In this document: positions 53,967-61,663 of the stretch, one piece after another
Layout of the letters: every line of letters starts with the position of its first letter
Position numbering within the stretch: the stretch's first letter is position 1
Origin: Serratia sp. AKBS12
Lineage (GTDB): Bacteria; Pseudomonadota; Gammaproteobacteria; Enterobacterales; Enterobacteriaceae
DNA: 64,000 nucleotides
Direction of reading: 5' to 3'
Assembly: GCF_024793895.1 (NCBI RefSeq)
Contig: NZ_JANUSB010000002.1
Coordinates: forward strand, 496,001-560,000
The notes under the pieces: model-generated
What the model was told of the DNA's origin: nothing
Database searches by the model: none
The model's input: only the letters and a program-made list of their open reading frames with translations
Translations under genes and position numbers: made by a program

Positions 53967-55778
53967 TTACGCCTGCGGAATGGTCAAAGTCCGATCCAGC
54001 GGCGCAACGTCCGATTTCAGTTTATTGGCGCTTTTTAATTCACTGACGCTCACGCCATAACGGCTTGCAATCGATGACAGCGTATCACCGCGCACCACTT
54101 TATATCTGGCCGGTTTCTTGCTGACCGGTTTCGCCTTGGCGACGCTCCGGCTCTGACTGCCAGCGGTGCTGCCCGCCGGCACTTTCAGGCGCTGGCCAAC
54201 CCAAACGCCGTCTTTCTTCAGATGGTTCAGGTCACGCAGCGCCGCCATGCTGATGCCGTAGCGACCCGCGATGCCGGAGAGCGTTTCCGCCCGTTTCACC
54301 ACGTGGATCTGGGTCTTACCCCGATAACTGCTGTTGCCAGCGGAGCGGGTAGTCACCGGCTCCGGCTGGCTGACGTCTGGTGTAGATTCGTTAACCGCCG
54401 CTGCGACGTCCAGCGGTCGGTTTTCCACCTTTGGGTCGGCTTGTAGCGGATGCGACAGGAAATAGCTGCGCAGGCCGCGATGGATCGCCTTGGCTATTTT
54501 CTCCTGATACGCGCTACTGCCCAGCAGTCGCTCCTCCGAAGGGTTACTGATAAAGCCGGTTTCCACCAGCAGGGACGGAATGTCCGGTGAACGCAGCACG
54601 CCAAGGCTGGCAGGCTGCGGACGGCTCTTGTGCAATACGCCGATGGTTTGCATTTCACTCAGTACCTTGGTCGCTACGTCATAGCCGACGCGCTGTGAAT
54701 GACCGAACTGCAGATCCAGTACTGCCTGGCTGAGATAAGGGTCCGCCTGGCTATTGGCCAGCAGATCGCCCGCGCCACCCAGCAGCTCGGATTGCTTTTC
54801 ATGCTGTTCCAGCCAGTTGGCCATTTCGCTGTTGGCGCGGCGGTTGTTCAATACCCATACCGATGCACCGGTGGCACTGCGGTTTGGCGCAGAGTCGGCG
54901 TGAATCGATACCAATACGTTAGCACCGTGCTTGCGCGCCACGTCCGAACGGCCCATGACCGAAATAAAATAGTCGCCGTTGCGCGTCAGCACCGGCTTGA
55001 ACATCGGGTCATCGTCCAGCAGCGCCTGCAAGCGGCGCGCGACGGCGATAGTAACGTTCTTTTCACGCAGACCGTTCGACCCGATGGCACCGGGATCCTG
55101 CCCGCCGTGGCCAGCGTCAATCGCTACCACCACGCGGTTGCCGGAGCCGGCTGACACCCGGCTGCTGCGCGGCGTATCCGCCGTTGCCGTACCAGCCACC
55201 ACCGCCGGCTTGTTCTTGAACGGGTTGGACGCCGAAGAGCTGGTGGGCGCACGACGTACCGGTTCGGCCGGCTCCTCGATCAGCACCGGTTGGCGAACCG
55301 CCGGCTTGCTGACAATCGGCTTGCTGACCGTCGGTGCCGGAGCCTGGCGAGTGGTGGTGGACCCACCGCCTTCCGCTGCGATGGTAAACACCACGGTATA
55401 CAGGTTACCGTTTTGCCGCGTTACCGCCCGCGTTTTGGCCCGCCGGGTCAGATCGAACACCAATCGCACGCTTTGCGCATCTTTCGGCGTGCTGGAACGA
55501 ATGCTCTTCACCAGGTTTTGACCGCTAAAGTTCAACGGCAGGCCGTTGACCTTGCCGCTCTGGTTGACGTCCAGCACTACGCGCTCAGGCCCGTGCAGCG
55601 GGAAGAACGCATATGCCGGCGGGCCGTTGAAGCTCACCGAAACGGTGGCCTCACGCTGCGCATTGGTCACCTTGATGTCCGCCAACGACGAGGCTGCCGC
55701 CAGCGCATTGCCGGCGCCAAGCAGACCCAGACTCGCCAGCAACGTCACCAGCAGGATTCTTTTTAATCCATACATCAT
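53967..55778 (-). CDS. amiB: N-acetylmuramoyl-L-alanine amidase AmiB with two LysM domains
   Basis: Periplasmic zinc amidase that splits septal peptidoglycan and is activated by EnvC. It has 603 residues, against about 445 in E. coli. A signal peptide (about 27 residues) is followed by an AMIN domain (about 32-140), a T/P-rich linker, and the Amidase_3 domain (about 215-435) with [21 protein letters not shown] and VETGFISN. Two C-terminal LysM repeats follow ([18 protein letters not shown] and [17 protein letters not shown]). Of two adjacent ATGs I chose the first. The stop of tsaE lies 7 bp upstream. Confidence 0.95.
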   Translation of the reverse strand: MMYGLKRILLVTLLASLGLLGAGNALAAASSLADIKVTNAQREATVSVSFNGPPAYAFFPLHGPERVVLDVNQSGKVNGLPLNFSGQNLVKSIRSSTPKDAQSVRLVFDLTRRAKTRAVTRQNGNLYTVVFTIAAEGGGSTTTRQAPAPTVSKPIVSKPAVRQPVLIEEPAEPVRRAPTSSSASNPFKNKPAVVAGTATADTPRSSRVSAGSGNRVVVAIDAGHGGQDPGAIGSNGLREKNVTIAVARRLQALLDDDPMFKPVLTRNGDYFISVMGRSDVARKHGANVLVSIHADSAPNRSATGASVWVLNNRRANSEMANWLEQHEKQSELLGGAGDLLANSQADPYLSQAVLDLQFGHSQRVGYDVATKVLSEMQTIGVLHKSRPQPASLGVLRSPDIPSLLVETGFISNPSEERLLGSSAYQEKIAKAIHRGLRSYFLSHPLQADPKVENRPLDVAAAVNESTPDVSQPEPVTTRSAGNSSYRGKTQIHVVKRAETLSGIAGRYGISMAALRDLNHLKKDGVWVGQRLKVPAGSTAGSQSRSVAKAKPVSKKPARYKVVRGDTLSSIASRYGVSVSELKSANKLKSDVAPLDRTLTIPQA

Positions 55779-55785
55779 GTTGGCG

Positions 55786-56256
55786 TCATCCCTGTTGCCC
55801 GTGGATTCGGTCGATGAGTTGGTGACCATGGGGGGAAAGCGGCACAATGCGCGCTTCACGGCCCCGATCGTGATAGCTCAGGTGCAGTGCCAGATCCGGC
55901 TCCGGCAATACGCCGGTGCCCTGCTGCGGCCATTCCACCAGGCAGATGGCATCCTGCGCAAAATAATCGCGGATGCCCATAAATTCGAGTTCTTCCGGGT
56001 CGGCCAGGCGATACAGGTCGAAGTGATACACCGCCAGCGGTTGCAGCGCGTAAGGCTCAACCAGCGTATAGGTCGGGCTTTTAACGTTGCCCTGGTGGCC
56101 CAATGCCTGCAAAAAACCGCGGCTGAAGGTGGTTTTCCCCGCCCCCAGATCGCCATAAAGGTAAATGACGCTGGCGCGATCGCACGCCTTCGCCAACGCG
56201 GCACCCAATGCAACAGTCGCTGCCTCATCCGGCAGAGGTAATACGAGTTCTTTCAT
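55786..56256 (-). CDS. tsaE: tRNA threonylcarbamoyladenosine biosynthesis ATPase TsaE
   Basis: ATPase required with TsaB and TsaD for the t6A37 modification of ANN-decoding tRNAs. It has 156 residues from [11 protein letters not shown]; a longer open frame upstream overlaps nnr and is not family-like. The P-loop GDLGAGKTT lies at 35-43, then [10 protein letters not shown] and HFDLYRL. It lies 13 bp after nnr in the usual nnr-tsaE-amiB-mutL order. Confidence 0.96.
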   Translation of the reverse strand: MKELVLPLPDEAATVALGAALAKACDRASVIYLYGDLGAGKTTFSRGFLQALGHQGNVKSPTYTLVEPYALQPLAVYHFDLYRLADPEELEFMGIRDYFAQDAICLVEWPQQGTGVLPEPDLALHLSYHDRGREARIVPLSPHGHQLIDRIHGQQG

Positions 56257-56269
56257 TCGATGATATCTA

Positions 56270-57781
56270 TTATGCCAACTGAGGATTAACGTAATGAGGG
56301 ATTTCGGGCAACAGATCGGTTGCCAGCAATCCTCTTGTTCCTTGTCTGTCTGCCACTTTATCGGCGGCGGCGCCGTGTACCACACAACCTGCGCAGGCGG
56401 CATCATACAGCGAGAGCTTTTGCGCCAGCAAACCGCCGATAATGCCGGCAAGCACATCTCCCATACCGCCGGACGCCATACCGGCATTACCGACGTCGGC
56501 AATCGCCATTTCGCCATGTTCGGCAGCAATCACCGTACCCGCGCCTTTCAAGACCACCACGCCGCCATAGTTTTCCACCAGACGTCGAGCGGAAAGTAAG
56601 CGATCACTTTCAATTTCTAGCGTACGGCAACCCAACAGCCGCGCCGCTTCGCCGGGATGTGGCGTTATCACGCGATTCTGACGCTTCTCGGGATTTATTG
56701 CCAGCAGGTTAAGTGCATCGGCGTCCCATAACGCGGGTTTATCACTACGCTGAAGGATTTTCAGCGCATTCTTACCCCATTCGCCCTGACCCAAACCGGG
56801 GCCGACTACCAGAACATCGGCCCATTCCAGCCCCTGTTGCAGGCTATCGTCAGTCAAGCGCTGAGCCATCAGCTCTGGACGTGCGGCGAGCAATGGCGCC
56901 AGGTGATCTATGTGAGTAAGCACTCGCACTAATCCGGCACCGCTGCGCAGCGCGGCTTCGGCCGCCATGCGTATCGCACCGCCAAAACCGAGATCGCCGC
57001 CGACCACCAGCAGGCGGCCATGTTCTCCCTTGTGCGAACATGGCCGGCGTGGTGGCAACCAGCCCGACAGGTTCGACGCCGACAAACGCTGAATCGGCAC
57101 AGGTTGCTGTGCCAGCCAGTCAGATAATCCTAGCGTAGTCTGATGAAGTTGCCCGACCCAATCACGCGCCTGCCCGGTTAACAGCCCCGGCTTCAGGGCG
57201 ATAAACGTCAGGGTATGGGCGGCGCGTATCACCGCCCCCGGCGCCGCGCCACTCTGCGCCAGCAAACCGGACGGGATGTCCAGTGCAACGATCGGCAGGC
57301 CGGTGCGGTTGGCGGCTTCAATCAGCGCATCCACCGGCGCACGCGGCGCGCTACCCAGCCCGGTCCCCAGCAGACCATCGATAATCAGATCAATATCGTT
57401 TGGCCAGCGGCTGTCAGCCGGTTGAATTTCCCCACCGCCGTCGATCCAGGCCTGCCGCGCCTGCGTGGCCTCCGGCGGCAGCGGTCGAGCCCCTTGGCAG
57501 GCAATCAGCGTCACCCTGATACCGGCGGCAGCGGCCAGCCCCGCCACCACATAACCATCACCGCCGTTATTACCATGGCCGCACAGTACCAGCCAGTGAC
57601 GGCTGGTCGGATAGCGGTCTCGCGCCAGCTGGTACGCCGCAGCGCCGGCGCGCTGCATTAATGCATACAGAGACAGGCCGAGCGAAGCGGCGGCGGCCGG
57701 TTCGGCCTGGCGGATCCAGTCCGCAGACCAGACAGAGTGTGGTAAACTGGCGCAGTATTGTTTCTCACTATGGCTCGTCAT
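56270..57781 (-). CDS. nnr: Bifunctional NAD(P)HX epimerase/dehydratase Nnr
   Basis: Repairs hydrated NADH and NADPH. It has 503 residues. The N-terminal YjeF_N epimerase domain (about 15-225) has [12 protein letters not shown] and DIPSGLLA. The C-terminal ADP-dependent dehydratase domain (about 235-495) has [17 protein letters not shown] and the [15 protein letters not shown] motif. Its ATG and that of the divergent queG overlap in CATG, so both leaders run through the other gene. Confidence 0.95.
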   Translation of the reverse strand: MTSHSEKQYCASLPHSVWSADWIRQAEPAAAASLGLSLYALMQRAGAAAYQLARDRYPTSRHWLVLCGHGNNGGDGYVVAGLAAAAGIRVTLIACQGARPLPPEATQARQAWIDGGGEIQPADSRWPNDIDLIIDGLLGTGLGSAPRAPVDALIEAANRTGLPIVALDIPSGLLAQSGAAPGAVIRAAHTLTFIALKPGLLTGQARDWVGQLHQTTLGLSDWLAQQPVPIQRLSASNLSGWLPPRRPCSHKGEHGRLLVVGGDLGFGGAIRMAAEAALRSGAGLVRVLTHIDHLAPLLAARPELMAQRLTDDSLQQGLEWADVLVVGPGLGQGEWGKNALKILQRSDKPALWDADALNLLAINPEKRQNRVITPHPGEAARLLGCRTLEIESDRLLSARRLVENYGGVVVLKGAGTVIAAEHGEMAIADVGNAGMASGGMGDVLAGIIGGLLAQKLSLYDAACAGCVVHGAAADKVADRQGTRGLLATDLLPEIPHYVNPQLA

Positions 57782-58640
57782 GACACACCCTCTCGATCTC
57801 AATCAACTCGCCCAACATATCAAGCAATGGGGGCAATCGCTAGGATTCCAGCAGGTTGGCATCTGCGATACCGATCTGAGCATGGAAGAGCCAAGATTGC
57901 AGGCGTGGCTGGACAAACAGTATCACGGCGAAATGGAATGGATGGCACGCCACGGCATGTTGCGTGCACGACCGCATGAGCTGTTGCCCGGCACGCTGCG
58001 CGTTATCAGCGTGCGTATGAATTACCTGCCGGCCAAAGCGGCCTTTGCCAGTACCTTGAACAATCCGCAACTGGGGTACGTCAGTCGTTATGCGCTAGGC
58101 CGCGACTATCACAAACTGCTGCGCCAGCGGTTGAAAAAACTCGGCGAACAGATCCAGGACTACTGCGGTGAACTGAATTTCCGGCCGTTTGTCGATTCCG
58201 CGCCGGTGATGGAGCGCGCCCTGGCGTCGAAAGCCGGTATCGGCTGGGTTGGCAAGCACTCACTTATTCTTAACCGCGAAGCCGGTTCCTGGTTCTTTCT
58301 TGGCGAGTTGCTGATCGATTTGCCGCTGCCGGTGGACCAACCGCAGGAAGAGCAGTGCGGCCGCTGCGTCGCCTGTATTACCACCTGCCCAACCGGTGCG
58401 ATTGTCGCGCCCTATACCGTTGACGCGCGGCGCTGCATTTCGTATCTAACCATCGAACTGGAAGGCGCGATACCGGAGGAATTCAGGCCGCTGTTAGGCA
58501 ACCGTATCTACGGCTGCGACGACTGTCAGCTTATCTGCCCGTGGAACCGTTTCTCCCAGCTAACCGACGAGAATGACTTTAGCCCACGCGCTGCGTTGCA
58601 TGCGCCGCAGTTGATTGATCTGTTTGGCTGGTATCGATAG
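57780..58640 (+). CDS. queG: Epoxyqueuosine reductase QueG, C-terminally truncated
   Basis: Cobalamin-dependent iron-sulfur enzyme for the last step of queuosine synthesis in tRNA. The usual length is near 379; this frame ends at TAG after 286. The N-terminal domain is complete, and both 4Fe-4S clusters have their cysteines (C193, C196, C199, C203, C246, C249, C253, plus C219). Agreement with E. coli continues to about residue 284 (LIDLFGW), then stops. The missing C-terminal region corresponds to the HEAT-like domain that contacts tRNA in Bacillus QueG. Sequence beyond the stop in any frame does not restore it. Activity is doubtful. Confidence 0.85.
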   Translation: MTHPLDLNQLAQHIKQWGQSLGFQQVGICDTDLSMEEPRLQAWLDKQYHGEMEWMARHGMLRARPHELLPGTLRVISVRMNYLPAKAAFASTLNNPQLGYVSRYALGRDYHKLLRQRLKKLGEQIQDYCGELNFRPFVDSAPVMERALASKAGIGWVGKHSLILNREAGSWFFLGELLIDLPLPVDQPQEEQCGRCVACITTCPTGAIVAPYTVDARRCISYLTIELEGAIPEEFRPLLGNRIYGCDDCQLICPWNRFSQLTDENDFSPRAALHAPQLIDLFGWYR

Positions 58641-58669
58641 CCGAACTTTTTCAAATTCTTCATCGGTAC

Positions 58670-58706
58670 GGGGTGCGCATTATACGAGAAATCCTTTTTG
58701 CCGCAA
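58670..58706 (-). promoter_or_regulatory. Stable-RNA-type promoter facing queG, with no RNA gene after it
   Basis: On the minus strand TTGCGG (58701-58706), a 16-bp spacer, TATAAT (58679-58684) and a GC-rich discriminator GCGCACCCC. An AT-rich stretch upstream resembles an UP element. This combination is typical of growth-regulated tRNA or rRNA promoters. Only about 30-40 bp of leader separate it from the truncated queG end. E. coli has glyV-glyX-glyY at this place and orientation. Confidence 0.6.
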
Positions 58707-58841
58707 GCCCCTAAAAGCAAAAAAACGCTTTTTTTGTTTGATTGCCGATTAATGCGCCAAGGTGGCGAAATAAACGACGACCGGCGTTCATTTGGCGTTC
58801 AACCACGGGTAAAACGGCCGATATCGGCCGCAATCTCTGAG

Positions 58842-59387
58842 TTAAAGCTGAATAAAGTGCTCGCGATAGTAGGCCAGTTCGGCCACCGATTCGCGAATAT
58901 CATCCAGCGCCTGATGCGTACCCTGTTTTTTAAAACCGACCAGTATTTCCGGTTTCCAGCGGCGCGCCAGTTCCTTCAGGGTGCTGACATCCAGATAGCG
59001 GTAATGGAAGTAGGCTTCCAGCTGCGGCATGTAGCGGAACAGGAAACGCCGATCCTGTCCTACGCTGTTACCGCAGATCGGTGATTTACCGGCAGGCACC
59101 CACTGTTGCAGGAAGGTAATGGTAGCCAGTTCGGCAGCCTGATCATCGTACGGACTGTCTTTAACCCGCTGCACCAGCCCACTGCCGGTATGGGTGCGCA
59201 CGTTCCAGTCGTCCATCAGCGCCAACTGCTCATCCGACTGATGCACCGCGATCACCGGCCCTTCTGCCAGGATGTTCAGGTTGGCGTCGGTCACCAACGT
59301 GGCGATTTCGATAATGCGATCGCGTTCGGGATCCAGACCGGTCATTTCCAGATCGATCCAAATCAGATTGTTTTCGTTTCCTGTCAT
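58842..59387 (-). CDS. orn: Oligoribonuclease
   Basis: DEDDh 3'-5' exonuclease that removes the shortest RNA fragments. It has 181 residues, the E. coli length. D12 and E14 of WIDLEMTG, plus the later H-x4-D (HQALDDI), form the metal site. It is divergent from rsgA. A 16-bp perfect palindrome (58815-58830) lies just beyond its stop and may help end its transcript. Confidence 0.98.
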   Translation of the reverse strand: MTGNENNLIWIDLEMTGLDPERDRIIEIATLVTDANLNILAEGPVIAVHQSDEQLALMDDWNVRTHTGSGLVQRVKDSPYDDQAAELATITFLQQWVPAGKSPICGNSVGQDRRFLFRYMPQLEAYFHYRYLDVSTLKELARRWKPEILVGFKKQGTHQALDDIRESVAELAYYREHFIQL

Positions 59388-59629
59388 GTGATGTCCTGCT
59401 TATCAGTCCTGGCGGCGACCGCCGTCGCCCACCGATTGCCGTAGTACGGTCAACAACGGTTATTTAATATAAAATAGCGTGTATCATAGTCTTTTTGGTC
59501 GTAACGAGCGATATACTCGTCGTATCTATCCCCCGCAGCGGCGTTGGCTCTCCTGTTTGCCCAGGTGCCACGGGTTTGTCGCCTTGCCGCCGCGTGAATG
59601 ATGCCGAGTATCCCGCCGAGAGAGGTGCA

Positions 59630-60679
59630 GTGAGCAAGAACAAACTGTCGAAAGGTCAGCAACGCCGCGTGCAGGCGAACCATCAGCGTCGCCTGAAGCG
59701 CACTGATAACAAACCGGAACTGGACGATTCCCAACTGGGCGAGCCGCAAGACGGGATCGTAATCAGCCGCTTTGGCATGCACGCCGATGTTGAAGCGGCA
59801 GATGGTAGTCAGCATCGCTGCAACATCCGCCGCACGCTGCGTTCGCTGGTCACCGGCGATCGCGTGGTGTGGCGTCCGGGACTGGGCAGCCATGAAGGGG
59901 TAAAAGGCATCGTTGAGGCGGTTCACGAACGAACCTCGGTGCTCACCCGCCCGGATCTTTACGACGGCGTCAAGCCGATCGCGGCCAATATCGATCAGAT
60001 CGTCATCGTTTCGGCGATCTTGCCCGAACTGTCGCTGAACATTATCGATCGCTATCTGGTGGCCTGTGAAACGCTGGAGGTTGAACCGCTGATCGTACTG
60101 AACAAGATCGATCTGCTGGATGCCGAAGCCCGTAAGCTGGTCGACGGCATGATGAACATCTATCGCAACATCGGTTATGCCGTGCTGGAAGTCTCCAGCC
60201 GTACCCGTGAGGGCATGGACGCGTTTGAAAAAGCCCTTGCCGGGCGCATCAGCATCTTTGCCGGCCAGTCCGGTGTCGGCAAATCCAGCCTGCTAAATGC
60301 CCTGCTGCCACCGTCCAAACAGCAAATTCTGGTAAACGAGGTTTCCGATGTCTCCGGCCTCGGGCAACATACCACCACGGCAGCGCGTCTGTATCACTTC
60401 CAGCATGGCGGTGATGTGATTGATTCGCCGGGGGTGCGTGAATTTGGCCTGTGGCATTTGGAGCCGGAACAAATTACCCGTGGTTTTGTCGAATTCCGTG
60501 ACTATCTGGGCAGTTGCAAGTTCCGCGATTGCACCCATGACAACGATCCCGGCTGTGCCATTCGCGCGGCGGTCGAGCGTGGCGATATCGCGGAAGAACG
60601 TTTCGACAACTACCACCGCATCCTGGAAAGCATGGCGCAGGTCAAGGTTCGCAAGAACTTCCCCGACGCCAACGGCTAA
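59630..60679 (+). CDS. rsgA: Ribosome small-subunit-dependent GTPase RsgA
   Basis: Late 30S assembly GTPase with circularly permuted motifs. It starts with GTG at 59630 after AGAGAGGT ([11 protein letters not shown]), giving 349 residues; the longer open frame upstream is not family-like. The OB-fold is N-terminal, then NKIDLLD (G4) precedes [10 protein letters not shown] (G1) and DSPGVREF (G3). A C-terminal zinc-binding region has C-x5-C-x-H-x5-C ([14 protein letters not shown]). Confidence 0.97.
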   Translation: MSKNKLSKGQQRRVQANHQRRLKRTDNKPELDDSQLGEPQDGIVISRFGMHADVEAADGSQHRCNIRRTLRSLVTGDRVVWRPGLGSHEGVKGIVEAVHERTSVLTRPDLYDGVKPIAANIDQIVIVSAILPELSLNIIDRYLVACETLEVEPLIVLNKIDLLDAEARKLVDGMMNIYRNIGYAVLEVSSRTREGMDAFEKALAGRISIFAGQSGVGKSSLLNALLPPSKQQILVNEVSDVSGLGQHTTTAARLYHFQHGGDVIDSPGVREFGLWHLEPEQITRGFVEFRDYLGSCKFRDCTHDNDPGCAIRAAVERGDIAEERFDNYHRILESMAQVKVRKNFPDANG

Positions 60680-60695
60680 GTCTATCGGGCGAGCG

Positions 60696-60723
60696 TTGAC
60701 AGCGGCCAAACCGCCGCTACAAT
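60696..60723 (+). promoter_or_regulatory. Candidate psd promoter
   Basis: TTGACA (60696-60701), a 16-bp spacer and TACAAT (60718-60723), 31 bp before the psd GTG. It would let psd-mscM be transcribed apart from rsgA. Confidence 0.6.
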
Positions 60724-60753
60724 GCGCGCCCTTTACCCTTTCAAGAGGTTAAC

Positions 60754-61650
60754 GTGCTGGATAGCATTAAAATTACATTGCAGTACTGGCTGCCAAAGCT
60801 GGCGCTAACGCGTCTTGCCGGCTGGGGCGCCGATAAAAAGGCCGGTTGGCTGACTCAACTGGTGGTAAAGGCATTTGCCCGCTTTTATCGCGTCGACATG
60901 CAGGAAGCGCAAAACCCGGATCTGGCTTCCTACCCGACATTCAACGACTTCTTTGTGCGCCCGCTGCGCGACGGCGCGCGTCCGATCGTCAGCGATGCCA
61001 ACGTGTTGGCGCTGCCTGCCGATGGCGCGATAAGCCAGCTCGGCCCAATCCGCGACGATCAGATTTTCCAGGCCAAGGGCCACAACTACAGCCTGGAAGC
61101 GCTGCTGGCCGGCAATTATCTGCTGGCAGAACCATTCCGCAACGGGCTGTTTGCCACCATTTATCTGGCGCCGCGCGACTATCACCGCGTCCATATGCCG
61201 TGTGACGGCGTGCTGCGCGAAATGATCTACGTGCCTGGCGATCTATTTTCGGTCAATCCGCTGACCGCCGCCAACGTGCCAAACCTGTTTGCCCGTAACG
61301 AACGCGTCATCTGCGTATTTGATACTGCCTTTGGACCAATGGTGCAGATTCTGGTCGGCGCAACCATCGTCGGCAGTATCGAAACCGTATGGGCCGGCAC
61401 CGTCACGCCACCGCGCGAAGGCATCATCAAACGCTGGACCTACCCGGCAGAAGGCATGGAAGGCGCCATTCAACTGCTCAAAGGCGAAGAAATGGGTCGC
61501 TTCAAACTCGGTTCAACGGTCATCAACCTGTTTACGCCAGGCAGCGTGCACTTCGAGCCGCGCCTGAACAACGGCACCGTCACCCGCATGGGCGAAGCGT
61601 TTGCCGAAGCGTCTGCGGCAGCTGCAACCGCAACCCCCCCACAGACCTAA
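60754..61650 (+). CDS. psd: Phosphatidylserine decarboxylase proenzyme
   Basis: Inner-membrane-associated enzyme that makes phosphatidylethanolamine. It starts with GTG after AAGAGG and has 298 residues (E. coli 322; the difference is a shorter C-terminal tail). Self-cleavage at the LGST motif (S254) yields the pyruvoyl cofactor on the small subunit. The catalytic histidine block YHRVHMPC is present. mscM follows by 13 bp. Confidence 0.96.
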   Translation: MLDSIKITLQYWLPKLALTRLAGWGADKKAGWLTQLVVKAFARFYRVDMQEAQNPDLASYPTFNDFFVRPLRDGARPIVSDANVLALPADGAISQLGPIRDDQIFQAKGHNYSLEALLAGNYLLAEPFRNGLFATIYLAPRDYHRVHMPCDGVLREMIYVPGDLFSVNPLTAANVPNLFARNERVICVFDTAFGPMVQILVGATIVGSIETVWAGTVTPPREGIIKRWTYPAEGMEGAIQLLKGEEMGRFKLGSTVINLFTPGSVHFEPRLNNGTVTRMGEAFAEASAAAATATPPQT

Positions 61651-61663
61651 AGGAACTGCTGCT

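Noticed and set aside
56257-56529. N-terminal extension of TsaE
   Set aside because: The extra residues come from reading nnr in another frame and include no family sequence. MKELVLP at 56256 gives the usual length.
58711-58740. Poly-A/poly-T hairpin between orn and queG as a terminator
   Set aside because: The arms are short and made almost only of A/T. It may instead be the UP-like region of the adjacent promoter, so it is not called as a terminator.
58698-59084. Open frame continuing on the plus strand after queG
   Set aside because: It overlaps orn in antisense and its translation does not resemble the missing QueG C-terminus, so it is not a frameshifted remainder of queG.
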